Source of the DNA: Mixophyes australis
Lineage: Eukaryota; Chordata; Amphibia; Anura; Limnodynastidae
Direction: 5' to 3'
Assembly: GCA_036250195.1 (NCBI GenBank)
Contig: JAVHZZ010000011.1
Coordinates: 58,222,919 to 58,286,918, forward strand
Length of the DNA stretch: 64,000 bases
Made by a program: the position numbers and the translations under genes. Under the pieces are notes generated by a model. It saw only the letters and a program-made list of their open reading frames with translations, was not told where the DNA came from and ran no database searches. Every line of letters begins with the position of its first letter. Position 1 is the first letter of the stretch. Below, in pieces: positions 11,113-22,048 of the stretch.

Positions 11113-11713
11113 TGGGGCATATTTAACAAATAATGATAGTGCACTATCGAACACTTACCATTAAAAACACGTCTCTCTGTGTGTCCCGCATATTTAAGAA
11201 GGGTGCATCGCAGCAGATATCGTGGATATCTACTGCTTTGCATTCCTTTTCGTTTTTGAGAGCAGTCACCATTCTACAGTATGGTGACTGCTCCCGGCCA
11301 CAATCTAACAAGTTCCAGAATTGGAGCTGGCGTACATTATCATAAATTAAAAATTTCAGTGCTGTCAGCTCTGCTCCGAAGAGCAGAGCTAGACAGCGTA
11401 TGTGTGGAGGGATCCCTCACTGTCACTCACCACTCGCTCTCTGCGTAGTTGCAGAGACAGAGCGGAGATCTTTCTGCACATGCGCAATTGATGTATGAAG
11501 AGGAGCGAAGAAGACCTGGAGGATATCCGGAGACAGCGCATTCAGAAGAGGCAGGGTAAGTATGGTTTTTTTTATCACAGAAACAGCAGTTTATCGGAAC
11601 TGCTGTTTCTGTGTTCCGTTTTCAAAAATTTGAGAAATAGTTCAATCCTTATCAATGCGATAAGGATTGAAAACTATTTTTCACTTTATGAGAAGATTGA
11701 TAAATGTGCCGCA
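11113..11713. mobile_element. MITE with nested hairpins, copy 2
   Basis: Same family and orientation as 8497-9112: start GGGGCATATTTAAC, shared inner hairpins GCAGCAGATATCGTGG and GTGACTGCTC, end GATAAATGTGCC. GGGTAAGTATGG at about 11554 matches the splice-donor-like site of copy 1. The copies differ by several indels, so they are independent insertions rather than a recent local duplication. Confidence 0.78.
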
Positions 11714-12340
11714 ATGTGCATTATCAATGGTATTTTTAATTTGCTTTATCATTGCTAGTTTTAATGTGCATTATCAATGCAATTTTTAATGTGTGTTATC
11801 AATGATAGTTTTAATGTGCGGTATCAATGCTAGTTCCTGTAGATTGTAAGCTTACCTCTCTGTCTGTATGTATTACCCAGTATTGTCTTATCAATGTTTG
11901 TTCCCAATTGTAAAGCGCTATGGAATTTGCTGGCGCTATATAAAAAAATGTTGATGATGATGATAGTTTTAATGAGCGGTTTCAATGCTAATTTTAATGT
12001 GTGCTTTTGATGATTGTTTTAATGTACAGTATTTTAGTTTGTGGAAGCAATGATTTGTCTTATGCAGACAACCTAGGTGAGCCCCTCTGGGAGAGCTGTA
12101 AGTGTCATACTGTGGGCTGTAGGTGATTTAATGCAGGATGTGTCAATGCTTATAGCCTTATACCCAATGGGGTTATTTTACATGCGTTTTATACAGAGGT
12201 GCTTGTACAATTTACAAGTACCTGTACTAATATTAATATATACATTACATCCAGACATCATACCTTCACATCTTTGTGGACCTAACCAGCTTTCCAGAAG
12301 GAGATCACTGGATTGGAGTAGAGACAGGCAGCTGTAAGTA
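11714..12340 (+). repeat. Short degenerate repeats and an L2-type LINE/SINE tail
   Basis: AATGTGYGKTATCAATGMTAG-like units recur between 11714 and 12000. Within them, about 11832-11963 reads CCCAATTGTAAAGCGCTATG and then GGCGCTATATAAAAAAATG plus a GATGATGAT run, a tail typical of L2-type LINEs and their SINEs in frogs and fishes. Nothing coding. Confidence 0.55.
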
Positions 12341-12345
12341 GTTGT

Positions 12346-12402
<57 letters not shown>
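12341..12402. repeat. (AT)n microsatellite
   Basis: About 60 bp of uninterrupted AT dinucleotides abutting an LTR-like segment. Confidence 0.95.
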
Positions 12403-12405
<3 letters not shown>

Positions 12406-12598
12406 AGTATAATCAGGGGAACAGGTATCATCTCCTGGGTGAACAGCAGCAGTAAGACACACAAGACCAGAAGTTTCGGGATAACAGTCACAGCCAGTTT
12501 ATTCACCAGCTTATAAACAGAAACAAAACACAAATAAAATCCTAGCCATCTGGCTTCTAGCTAATACAGTTATGGAGGCCCTCGCTCATGTGTAGGAC
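12403..12598 (-). mobile_element. LTR-like segment, copy A
   Basis: Begins TGTAGTATAATCAGGGGAAC and is about 95% identical to 22049-22244 in the same orientation. Read on the minus strand it has a poly(A) signal (GGTGAATAAACTGGC) and ends ...ATACTACA, as the R-U5 part of an LTR would. A diverged relative with proper LTR ends and target duplication lies at 52528-54318, which supports the LTR reading. The segment is cut by a hAT end at 12599. Confidence 0.6.
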
Positions 12599-12954
12599 CA
12601 GGAGCGGGCTGGCCCAGTGGGCAGGGGGGCATGTGTCCCCCGGGCCGGTCAAAAAAAGTTTGTTTTGGGCCGGCCCCCCCTCCCGCTCAGTGATAGGCCA
12701 AGCATTCTGCCTATCACTGAGAATTCCTCTGTCACATGGGACGCGCACCATGTGATTTGTGCCGTCCCATGTCGGAAGAATGAGAAGTGCAGAGCGCGCA
12801 GCACAGATGGAGAAAGGTAAGTGCGGTGGAGGGGTATATTAATAGTGTGTGTGAGGGGCAATATACTGTGTGTGTGTGTGTGTGAGAGGGGCATATATAC
12901 TATGTGTGCGTGTGAGAGGGGCATATATACTGTGTGTGTGTGAGAGGGGCATAT

Positions 12955-12992
<38 letters not shown>

Positions 12993-13057
12993 AGGGGCAT
13001 ATATACTGTGTGTGTGTGGCAATATACTGTGTGTGTGTGTGTGTGAAGGGTATATAT
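12599..13057. mobile_element. hAT left end followed by GAGAGGGGCATATATAC minisatellite
   Basis: CAGGAGCGGGCTGGCCC starts directly after TGTAGGAC (12591-12598). A palindromic module around CACATGGGACGCGCACC (12733-12772), an AGGTAAGTG splice-donor-like site (12815) and about eight short units of GTGTGTG plus GAGGGGCATATATACT follow. The 8-kb hAT at 13058 interrupts these units, and they resume at 21109. Confidence 0.6.
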
Positions 13058-13216
13058 TAGGGATGAGCGCACTCGGATTTATGAAATCCGAGCCCACCCG
13101 AACGTTGCGGATCCGAGTCGGATCCGAGACAGATCCGGGTATTGGCGCCAAATTCAAAAGTGAAACTGAGGCTCTGACTCATAATCCCGTTGTCGGATCT
13201 CGCGATACTCGGATCC

Positions 13217-13223
13217 TATAAAT
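13217..13223 (+). promoter_or_regulatory. TATA box of the hAT element
   Basis: TATAAAT follows CTCGGATCC about 160 bp inside the left terminus. The related hAT end at 56256-56564 has CTATAAG at the equivalent place after TTTGGATT, so the position is conserved between two diverged elements. Transcription would start near 13245-13250. Confidence 0.5.
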
Positions 13224-13289
13224 TCCCCGCTAGTCGCCGCCATCTTCACTCGGGCATTGATCAGGGTAGAGGGAGGGTGTGTTAGGTGG

Positions 13290-14925
13290 TCCTCTGTGCT
13301 GTTTAGTTCTGTGCTGTTTAGTTCTGTGCTGTTTAGTGCTGTGCTGTGCTGTGCTGTTTAGTGCTGTGCTGTGCTGTGCTGTGCTGTGCTGTGTTCTGCA
13401 GTATCAGTCCAGTGGTGCTGTGTGCTGTGCTCTGTCCTTCTGAGGTCAGTGGTGCTGCTGGGTCCTGTGCTGTGTCCTGTTCAGTCCAGTGGTGCTGTGT
13501 CCTGTGCTCTGTGCTTCTAAGGGCATAGTTATTTCCCCAATATTCCCCTGTGTTTAAAAAAATAAAAAAAAGTTATTTTAAAAAATACCAAAAACTACTT
13601 TAATATTTTTTAATTACCACAAAATTTTCACAACCAATCCTGCAGTATAAGCCCATTGGTACTGCAATATTACCAAGTTCACACATTCAGCAGTAAAAGT
13701 CCAGTGGTACTGCAATATTACAAAGTTTACACATTCTGCAGTATCAGTCCAGTGGTGCTGTGTCCTGTGCTCTGTCCTGCTGAGTTCCGTAGTGCTGCTG
13801 GATCCTGTGCCGTGTCCTGTTCAGTCCAGTGGTGCTGTGTCCTGTGCTCTGTGCTTCTAAGGGCATAGTTATTTCCCCACTATTCCCAAGTTTTGTAAAA
13901 ATAAAAAAAAAGTAAAAAAAAAGTAAAAAATTAAAAAAAACAAATAAATATAATAATTATAACCAAATTTGCAAAACCAATCCAGCATTATAAGTCCATT
14001 GGTACTGCAATATTACCAAGTTCACACATTCTGCAGTATCAGTCCAGTGGTGCTGTGTCCTGTGCTCTGTCCTGCTGAGTTCCGTAGTGCTGCTGGGTCC
14101 TGTGCCGTGTCCTGTTCAGTCCAGTGGTGCTGTGTCCTGTGCTCTGTGCTTCTAAGGGCATAGTTATTTCCCCACTATTCCCAAGTTTTGTAAAAATAAA
14201 AAAAAAGTAAAAAAAAAGTAAAAAATTAAAAAAAACAAATAAATATAATAATTATAACCAAATTTGCAAAACCAATCCAGCATTATAAGTCCATTGGTAC
14301 TGCAATATTACCAAGTTCACACATTCTGCAGTATCAGTCCAGTGGTGCTGTGTCCTGTGCTCTGTCCTGCTGAGTTCCGTAGTGCTGCTGGGTCCTGTGC
14401 CGTGTCCTGTTCAGTCCAGTGGTGCTGTGTCCTGTGCTCTGTGCTTCTAAGGGCATAGTTATTTCCCCACTATTCCCAAGTTTTGTAAAAATAAAAAAAA
14501 AGGAAAAAAAAAGTAAAAAATTAAAAAAAACAAATAAATATAATAATTATAACCAAATTTGCAAAACCAATCCAGCATTATAAGTCCATTGGTACTGCAA
14601 TATTACCAAGTTCACACATTCTGCAGTATCAGTCCAGTGGTGCTGTGTCCTGTGCTCTGTCCTGCTGAGTTCCGTAGTGCTGCTGGGTCCTGTGCCGTGT
14701 CCTGTTCAGTCCAGTGGTGCTGTGTCCTGTGCTCTGTGCTTCTAAGGGCATAGTTATTTCCCCACTATTCCCAAGTTTTGTAAAAATAAAAAAAAAGTAA
14801 AAAAAAGTAAAAAATTAAAAAAAAAAAAATATATAATAATTATAACCAAATTTGCAAAACCAATCCAGCAGTATAAGTCCATTGGTACTGCAATATTACC
14901 AAGTTCACACATTCTGCAGTATCTT
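13290..14925. repeat. 5' repeats of the hAT: GTGCT run and 295-bp tandem array
   Basis: A GTGCT/GTTTA-rich run (13295-13400) is followed by a 295-bp unit repeated about four times. AAATTTGCAAAACCAATCCAGC recurs with starts near 13969, 14264, 14559 and 14854, and the first copy is more divergent. Copies two to four differ by only a few bases, so the array expanded recently. Each unit has a CCAGTGGTGCTGTGTCCTG core and an A-rich tail. It lies between the TATA box and the transposase start, so it would be leader or intron sequence. Confidence 0.9.
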
Positions 14926-14937
14926 GTGCTACATATA

Positions 14938-17934
14938 ATGGAGACCAAAAATTTGGAGGATAAAGTAGGGAAAGATCAAGACCCACTTCCTCCTAATGTT
15001 GAAGCTGCTGCCACTAGTCATGACATAGACGATGAAATGCCATCAACGTCGTCTTCCAAGCCCGATGCCCAATCTCGTAGTACCGGGCATGTAAAATCCA
15101 AAAAGCCCAAGTTAAGAAAAAGTAGCAAAAAGAGAAACTTAAAATCATCTGAGGAGAAACGTAAAGTTGCCAATATGCCATTTACGACACGGAGTGGCAA
15201 GGAACGGCTTAGGCCCTGGCCCGTGTTCATGACTAGTGGTTCAGCTTCACCCACGGATCTTAGCCCTCCTCCTCCTCCCCCCCCCTACAAAAAATTGAAG
15301 AGAGTTATGCTGTCAGCAACAAAACAGCAAACAACTCTGCCTTCTAAAGAGAAATTATCACAAATCCCCAAGGCGAGTCCAAGCGTGTTGGTGGTTGTCA
15401 AGCCTGACCTTCCCATCACTGTACGGGAAGAGGTGGCTCGGGAGGAGGCTATTGATGATGTAGCTGGCGCTGTGGAGGAACTTGATGATGAGGATGGTGA
15501 TGTGGTTATTGTAAATGAGGCACCAGGGGGGGAAACAGCTGATGTCCATGGGATGAAAAAGCCCATCGTCATGCCTGGTCAGAAGACCAAAAAATGCACC
15601 TCTTCGGTCTGGAGTTATTTTTATCCAAATCCAGACAACCAATGTATGGCAATATGTAGCTTATGTAAAGCTCAAATAAGCAGGGGTAAGGATCTTGCCC
15701 ACCTAGGAACATCCTCCCTTATACGTCACCTGAATAACCTTCATAGTTCAGTGGTTAGTTCAGGAACTGGGGCTAGGACCCTCATCGGTACAGGGACACC
15801 TAAATCCCGTGGTCCAGTTGGATACACACCAGCAACACCCTCCTCGTCAACTTCCTCCACAATCTCCATCAGATTCAGTCCTGCAGCCCAAGTCAGCAGC
15901 CAGACTGAGTCCTCCTCAATACGGGATTCATCCGAGGAATCCTGCAGCGGTACGCCTACTACTGCCACTGCTGCTGTTGCTGCTGTTAGTCGGTCATCTT
16001 CCCAGAGGGGAAGTCGTAAGACCGCTAAGTCTTTCACCAAACAATTGACCGTCCAACAGTCGTTTGCCATGACCACCAAATACGATAGTAGTCACCCTAT
16101 TGCAAAGCGTATAACTGCGGCTGTAACTGCAATGTTGGTGTTAGACGTGCGCCCGGTGTCCGCCATCAGTGGAGTGGGATTTAGAGGGTTGATGGAGGTA
16201 TTGTGTCCCCGGTACCAAATCCCCTCGAGATTCCACTTCACTAGGCAGGCGATACCAAAAATGTACAGAGAAGTACGATCAAGTGTCCTCAGTGCTCTTA
16301 AAAATGCGGTTGTACCCACTGTCCACTTAACCACGGACATGTGGACAAGTGGTTCTGGGCAAACGAAGGACTATATGACTGTGACAGCCCACTGGGTTGA
16401 TGCATCCCCTTCCGCAGCAACAGCAACAGCTGCATCAGTAGCAGCATCTACAAAATGGCTGCTCATGCAAAGGCAGGCAACATTGTGCATTACAGGCTTT
16501 AATAAGAGGCACAACGCTGACAACATATTAGAGAAAATGAGGGAAATTATCTCCCAGTGGCTTACCCCACTTAGACTCTCATGGGGATTTGTGGTGTCAG
16601 ACAATGCCAGTAACATTGTGCGGGCATTAAATATGGGCAATTTCCAGCACATCCCATGTTTTGCCCACACCATTAATTTGGTGGTGCAGCATTACCTCAA
16701 GAGTGACAGGGGTGTGCAGGAGATGCTTGCGGTGGCCCGCAAAATTGCTGGACACTTTCGGCATTCAGCCAGTGCCTACCGCAGACTAGAGGCACATCAA
16801 AAAAGCTTGAACCTGCCCTGCCATCACCTCAAACAAGAGGTTGTGACGCGCTGGAACTCCACCCTCTATATGCTGCAGAGGATGGAGGAGCAGCAAAAGG
16901 CCATTCAGGCCTACACAGCCACCTACGACATAGGCAAAGGAGTGGGGATGCGCCTGAGTCAAGCGCAGTGGAGACTGATTTCCGTGTTGTGCAAGGTTCT
17001 GCAGCCATTTGAACTTGCCACACGAGAAGTCAGTTCCGACACTGCCAGCTTGAGTCAGGTCATTCCCCTGATCAGGCTGTTGCAGAAGCAGCTGGAGAAA
17101 GTGAGGGAGGAGCTGGTAAGCCATTGCGATTACAGCAAGCATGTAGCTCTTGTGGATGTAGCCCTTCGTACGCTTTGCCAGGATCCGAGGGTGGTCACTC
17201 TTTTAAAGTCAGAGGAATACATTCTGGCCACCGTGCTCGATCCTCGGTTTAAAGCGTATGTTGTGTCTCTGTTTCCGGCGGACACAAGTCTACAGCGGTG
17301 CAAAGACCTGCTGGTCAGGAGATTGTCCTCTGAAGAGGACCGTGACATGCCAACAGCTCCACCCTCATTTTCTTCCACATCTATGGCTGCGAGGAAAAAG
17401 CTCAGTTTTCCCAAAAGAGGCACTGGCGGGGATGCTGATAACATCTGGTCCGGACTGAAGGACCTGCCAACCATTGCAGACATGTCTACTCTCGCTGCAT
17501 TGGATGCTGTGACAATAGAAACAATTGTGGATGATTACTTTGCTGACACCATCCAAGTAGACATGTCAGACAGTCCATATTGTTACTGGCAGGAAAAAAA
17601 GGCAGTTTGGAAGCCCCTGTACAAACTGGCTCTATTTTACCTGAGTTGTCCCCCCTCCAGTGTGTACTCGGAAAGAGTTTTTAGTGCAGCGGGGAACCTG
17701 GTCAGTGAGCGGCGAAGGAGGTTGCTTCCTCACAACGTTGAAAAAATGATGTTTATAAAAATGAATAATCAATTCCTCAATGAAGTACAGCACTGCCCTC
17801 CAGATACTACAGAGGGACCTGTGGTTGTGGAGTCCAGCGGGGACGAATTGATAATGTGTGATGAGGAGGAAGTACACACTGTAGGGGGAGAGGAATCAGA
17901 GGTTGAGGATGAGGACGACATCTTGCCTCAGTAG
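14938..17934 (+). CDS. hAT transposase with BED zinc finger, uninterrupted
   Basis: 998 codons without a break. The start is the ATG at 14938 (A at -3, G at +4); the open frame reaches only four codons further upstream and has no earlier ATG. The N-terminal 210 residues are charged and Ser/Pro-rich. A BED-type zinc finger follows at about 220-272 (WSYFYP, CSLC, then HLNNLH). The RNase H-like core has LTTDMWTS (Asp about 467), VVSDNASN (Asp about 555), CFAHTINLV (the hAT C-x2-H) and TRWNST (Trp about 639). The C-terminal dimerisation domain is at about 880-950 (YSERVFSAAGNLVSERRRR). An acidic tail ends the protein. It should bind the element's ends and excise and reinsert it in the nucleus. 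All core motifs are present, so I infer it may be functional. Confidence 0.93.
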   Translation: METKNLEDKVGKDQDPLPPNVEAAATSHDIDDEMPSTSSSKPDAQSRSTGHVKSKKPKLRKSSKKRNLKSSEEKRKVANMPFTTRSGKERLRPWPVFMTSGSASPTDLSPPPPPPPYKKLKRVMLSATKQQTTLPSKEKLSQIPKASPSVLVVVKPDLPITVREEVAREEAIDDVAGAVEELDDEDGDVVIVNEAPGGETADVHGMKKPIVMPGQKTKKCTSSVWSYFYPNPDNQCMAICSLCKAQISRGKDLAHLGTSSLIRHLNNLHSSVVSSGTGARTLIGTGTPKSRGPVGYTPATPSSSTSSTISIRFSPAAQVSSQTESSSIRDSSEESCSGTPTTATAAVAAVSRSSSQRGSRKTAKSFTKQLTVQQSFAMTTKYDSSHPIAKRITAAVTAMLVLDVRPVSAISGVGFRGLMEVLCPRYQIPSRFHFTRQAIPKMYREVRSSVLSALKNAVVPTVHLTTDMWTSGSGQTKDYMTVTAHWVDASPSAATATAASVAASTKWLLMQRQATLCITGFNKRHNADNILEKMREIISQWLTPLRLSWGFVVSDNASNIVRALNMGNFQHIPCFAHTINLVVQHYLKSDRGVQEMLAVARKIAGHFRHSASAYRRLEAHQKSLNLPCHHLKQEVVTRWNSTLYMLQRMEEQQKAIQAYTATYDIGKGVGMRLSQAQWRLISVLCKVLQPFELATREVSSDTASLSQVIPLIRLLQKQLEKVREELVSHCDYSKHVALVDVALRTLCQDPRVVTLLKSEEYILATVLDPRFKAYVVSLFPADTSLQRCKDLLVRRLSSEEDRDMPTAPPSFSSTSMAARKKLSFPKRGTGGDADNIWSGLKDLPTIADMSTLAALDAVTIETIVDDYFADTIQVDMSDSPYCYWQEKKAVWKPLYKLALFYLSCPPSSVYSERVFSAAGNLVSERRRRLLPHNVEKMMFIKMNNQFLNEVQHCPPDTTEGPVVVESSGDELIMCDEEEVHTVGGEESEVEDEDDILPQ

Positions 17935-18424
17935 AGCCTGTTTAGTCTGTCTGTACAGGGAGAGATGAATAGCTTTTTTGGTGTGGGGGCCCAAACAAAC
18001 CAATCATTTCAGTCAAAGTTGTTTGGTAGGCCCTGTCGCTGAAATGATTTGTGTGTTAAAGTGTGCATGTCCTATTTCAACAGCAGACCTCTCAACTGCA
18101 GCTCATCCCTCCTCTGCGGGGATAATGTCTCCTGTGCTCTGACACGTCACTCTGTGTACTCTCAGCCTCAGGATCTGACACTACAGCTACCATGCCTCTT
18201 GTAGCAGCCCTCACTCCAGGGCCTCTTCCATGTGCAGTGTCCCCCTCTCTCTTGGGTTCACTATAGTGGCATGGAGTTCTCCCCCTCATCCAGGGCACAC
18301 ATTCCTTGCCCTGGCTCAGTCACCACGCTCAGACTTCCAGGCAATGCTGGGGGAGCCTGGGAGCTTCCACCCCAGGTCCCCAGCTACAACTCTCCTCTCC
18401 TGTGTCTTCTCTCTCTTTCTGACA
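17935..18424. other. 3' flank of the transposase gene inside the hAT
   Basis: Non-coding. From about 18085 to 18425 the sequence is GC-rich and absent from the otherwise duplicated block that follows, so it may be captured or inserted DNA. I recognise nothing in it. Confidence 0.45.
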
Positions 18425-19390
18425 CTTTAAAGATCGTGCCTTTAAATGAAAAAGTCAGTCTTCATTGCACGACTATGTGCAACAGGGACATTTTTTTGGG
18501 TTTACAAAGTCAAACAATAACACTACGACCCTGTCTGTCTGGGGTCTGTCAATGACGAATTGTCTGGAGCATGTTTGGAGGAGGTATTGTGGCCCCGGTA
18601 TCAAATTGGGTACCGGGGCCACCCCACTATGCAGTCCAGATACTTGTTTGGTGGAAGTCCGACACGTGGAGGGTTTTTAAATTATATTGTGGCCTCGGTA
18701 CCAAATTGTGTACCGGGGCCACCCCACTACGCAGTCCAGATACTTGTTTGGTGGAATTCAGACCAGTTGAGGGTTTTATTATTATATTGTGTGGACCACT
18801 CTATCTATACCACACTACAACTCTATACCACTCTATTTCCTACTTTAATTCTATTTAATTCTATTTCCTACTTTAATTCTATTACTAATTAATTACCATA
18901 AAGAGGAACAAAAAAAACCAATTTTACCAAAAGTATAATATGACTTAGACTTACAAACACTACACTTGAAAGATCGTGCCTTTAAATGAAAAAGTCAGTC
19001 TTCATTGCACGACTATGTGCAACAGGGACAGTTTTTTTGTTTACAAAGTCAACTAATAACACTTGGACCCTGTCTGTCTTTAACATACTTGATGGGATCT
19101 CAATGACGAATTGTCTGTAGCATGTTTGGAGGAGGTATTGTGGCCCCGGTATCAAATTGTGTACCGGGGCCACCACACTACGCAGTCCAGATACTTGTTT
19201 GGTGGAATTCTGACACGTGGAGGGTGTATTTATTTTATTGTGGCCCCGGTATCAAATTGGGTACCGGGGCCACCCCACTACGCAGTCCAGATACTTGTTT
19301 GGTGGAATTCTGACACGTGGAGGGTTTTTTAATTATATTGTGGCCTCGGTACCAAATTGTGTACCGGGGCCACCACACTACGCAGTCAAG
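18425..19390. repeat. Internal duplication in the 3' half of the hAT
   Basis: AAGATCGTGCCTTTAAATGA begins two copies (about 18430 and 18970). Each runs into units built on GGTACCGGGGCCACC and CAGTCCAGATACTTGTTTGG, of which there are about five in all. The copies differ by indels. Confidence 0.85.
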
Positions 19391-19474
19391 ATAGATAGAT
19401 GCGTATCATAGATAAAGTACATTCAGTGGTGTGGGGCAAATTGAAAAATATTCCAAATGCACTGACATTATCAA

Positions 19475-19545
19475 AAACAAGAGGTTGTCACACGCTAAAA
19501 CTCCAACATGTATATGATGGAGAGGATGGAGGAGCAGCCGTATGT
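19475..19545 (+). pseudogene. Transposase gene fragment re-inserted inside the same hAT
   Basis: ACAAGAGGTTGTCACACGCT and AGGATGGAGGAGCAGC match positions about 16832-16894 of the transposase gene (ACAAGAGGTTGTGACGCGCT and AGGATGGAGGAGCAGC), which code for the RW region. About 70 bp are shared with several substitutions and it cannot be translated far. It looks like a decayed partial copy of a transposase gene. Confidence 0.7.
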
Positions 19546-19589
19546 GTAGTGTAATGCAGATCTGTTGAAGGTTTTTTATATATTTTATT

Positions 19590-20785
19590 GTGGTGCCCAG
19601 TGCCCACTCCTCTACGCAGTCCAGGTACATTTATTGGTGCGAATCATAAAAGTTCAGGGTTTTTAATATATCTTGTGGTGACCCACTCCTCTACGCAGTC
19701 CAGGTACAATTATTGGTGCGAATCATAAAAGTTCAGGGTTTTTAATATATTGTGGTGACCCACTCCTCTACGCAGTCCAGGTACAATTATTGGTGCGAAT
19801 CATAAAAGTTCAGGGTTTTTAATATATTGTGGTGACCCACTCCTCTACGCAGTCCAGGTACAATTATTGGTGCGAATCATAAAAGTTCAGGGTTTTTAAG
19901 ATATTGTGGTGACCCACTCCTCTATGCAGTCCAGGTACATTTATTGGTGCGAATCATAAAAGTTCAGGGTTTTTAATATATCTTGTGGTGACCCACTCCT
20001 CTACGCAGTCCAGGTACAATTATTGGTGCGAATCATAAAAGTTCAGGGTTTTTAATATATTGTGGTGACCCACTCCTCTACGCAGTCCAGGTACAATTAT
20101 TGGTGCGAATCATAAAAGTTCAGGGTTTTTAATATATTGTGGTGACCCACTCCTCTACGCAGTCCAGGTACAATTATTGGTGGGAATCATAAAAGTTCAG
20201 GGTTTTTAAGATATTGTGGTGACCCACTCCTCTACGCAGTCCAGGTACAATTATTGGTGCGAATCATAAAAGTTCAGGGTTTTTAATATATTGTGGTGAC
20301 CCACTCCTCTACGCAATCCAGGTACAATTATTGGTGCGAATCATAAAAGTTCAGGGTTTTTAATATATTGTGGTGACCCACTCCTCTACGCAGTCCAGGT
20401 ACAATTATTGGTGGGAATCATAAAAGTTCAGGGTTTTTAAGATATTGTGGTGACCCACTCCTCTACGCAGTCCAGGTACAATTATTGGTGGGAATCATAA
20501 AAGTTCAGGGTTTTTAAGATATTGTGGTGACCCACTCCTCTACGCAGTCCAGGTACAATTATTGGTGGGAATCATAAAAGTTCAGGGTTTTTAAGATATT
20601 GTGGTGACCCACTCCTCTACGCAGTCCAGGTACAATTATTGGTGCGAATCATAAAAGTTCAGGGTTTTTAAGATATTGTGGTGACCCACTCCTCTACGCA
20701 GTCCAGGTACAATTATTGGTGCGAATCATAAAAGTTCAGGGTTTTTAATATATATTGTGGTGACCCACTCCTCTACGCAGTCCAG
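19590..20785. repeat. 77-bp tandem array, about 15-16 copies
   Basis: Unit core GTGACCCACTCCTCTACGCA; the period measured at 19755 and 19832 is 77 bp. Units differ at a few sites (GGTGCGAAT or GGTGGGAAT; TTTAATATAT or TTTAAGATAT), giving block patterns. There are no spacers. It occupies the 3' subterminal region of the hAT, so it could carry many copies of a binding site. Confidence 0.93.
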
Positions 20786-21108
20786 AAAGATACCTTGTTG
20801 CAACGTTTTGGACTAATAACTATATTGTGAGGTGTTCAGAATACACTGTAAATTAGTGGAAATGCTTGTTATTGAATGTTATTGAGGTTAATAATAGCCT
20901 AGGAGTGAAAATAAGCACAAAAACTTGATTTTTAAACTTTTTATGTTTTTTTCAAAAAAAATCCGAATCCAATACCTTAAATCCGAACCGAGACCTTTCG
21001 TTAAGTGTTTTGCGAGACAAATCCGAACCTCAAAAATAACGAAAATCCGGATCCAAAACACAAAACACGAGACCTCAAAAGTCGCCGGTGCACATCCCTA
21101 GTATATAT

Positions 21109-21311
21109 ACTGTGTGTGTGTGTGGGGCATATATACTGTGTGTGTGAGTGAGGGGCCAGTGTAGTGTGTGTGAGTGAGGAGCCAGTGTAGTGTGTGTGTG
21201 GGGAGTGTATTGTGTGTGTGTGTGTGTGTGTGTGTGTATTGCTATTTTATTGGTGTTGATGGTGGGGCAATTTAATTTAATAGTGGGGCCTAGTGTGTGT
21301 GAGGGGCATAT

Positions 21312-21350
<39 letters not shown>

Positions 21351-21430
21351 GGCATATATACTGTGTGTTTGAGAGGGGCATATATACTGTGTGTGTGAGT
21401 GAGGGGCCAGTGTAGTGTGTGTGTATTGCT
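21109..21430. repeat. Resumed GTGTGTG / GAGGGGCATATATACTG minisatellite
   Basis: Continuation of the array broken at 13057 by the 8-kb hAT. It includes pure GT runs near 21208-21236 and 21317-21347. Confidence 0.85.
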
Positions 21431-22048
21431 ATTTTATTTGTGTTGATCAATTTAATAAAACTCAGTCTTTGCATTGCAGAAAACATTTTAGTATGTGCCA
21501 ATAATGTGCTCATTTTTCTGAGACTTCTTGCTGCTCTTTGTGTAAGCCCCTTGGGCATTGAGATAAACCACATCAACTATAATGCAATGGTTGCACTAAT
21601 CCATCTTTGTAAACATGGAGAATGGCTTCACAAACAAATTTGTATTGACTCTGCCTTAGAGCAATTAACAGACACAGTCCATGAAACACTTGATTTCTTT
21701 GCCTCTCACCGGTCTGTGCATACACTTCTGTTTTTCCAACACAAAAAGGCAGTTTTCACTTACAACATTTAACTCTTCTCAATTCTTCATATATGCAGCA
21801 AATCTGTTTGAACAGTATTTCCCAGTAGGATTTATTACTCACATCTAAGTGGTTCTCTTTTTCCCACTGTTGCTGTGCATAAACATTCCAATTTTTAGCT
21901 GCTTTTCTCCACATGACAAGACATGCATATATTTCTCAACGGTGTCTGTCCCCTTTAAACTTTCCAAGCACACACACAGAGCTGGTTTCTCCAAGACTGC
22001 TGCTATATTTGATCTGCGCAGATCTTTGCAAGCCAATTCTCCACCATA
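21431..22048. other. Unrecognised, possibly retroelement leader on the minus strand
   Basis: A 117-codon open stretch on the plus strand (21419-21772) has no recognisable domain. If 22049-22244 is the U5 part of an LTR, this would be the adjacent internal region. On the minus strand TATGGTGGAGAATTGG follows the LTR end, and a tRNA-type primer site cannot be assigned with confidence. Confidence 0.3.

Larger units (their letters stand above)
13058..21100 (+). mobile_element. Complete 8-kb autonomous hAT transposon
   Basis: The termini TAGGGATGAGCGC and GGTGCACATCCCTA are imperfect inverted repeats of the Ac-like kind. Perfect 8-bp duplications GTATATAT flank them (13050-13057 and 21101-21108), and the interrupted minisatellite continues on both sides. 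It carries a TATA box, a four-copy 295-bp array, one uninterrupted transposase gene, a duplicated block and a 77-bp array of about 15-16 copies. Subterminal regions at both ends are rich in ATCCGA/CGGATCC motifs, which are plausible transposase-binding sites. At 8 kb it is long for a hAT, mainly because of the arrays. Intact ends, duplication and gene suggest recent activity. Confidence 0.92.

Noticed and set aside
19590..20785. Regular 77-bp periodicity that could suggest a CRISPR array
   Set aside because: Units are identical head to tail with no variable spacers, in a eukaryotic transposon.
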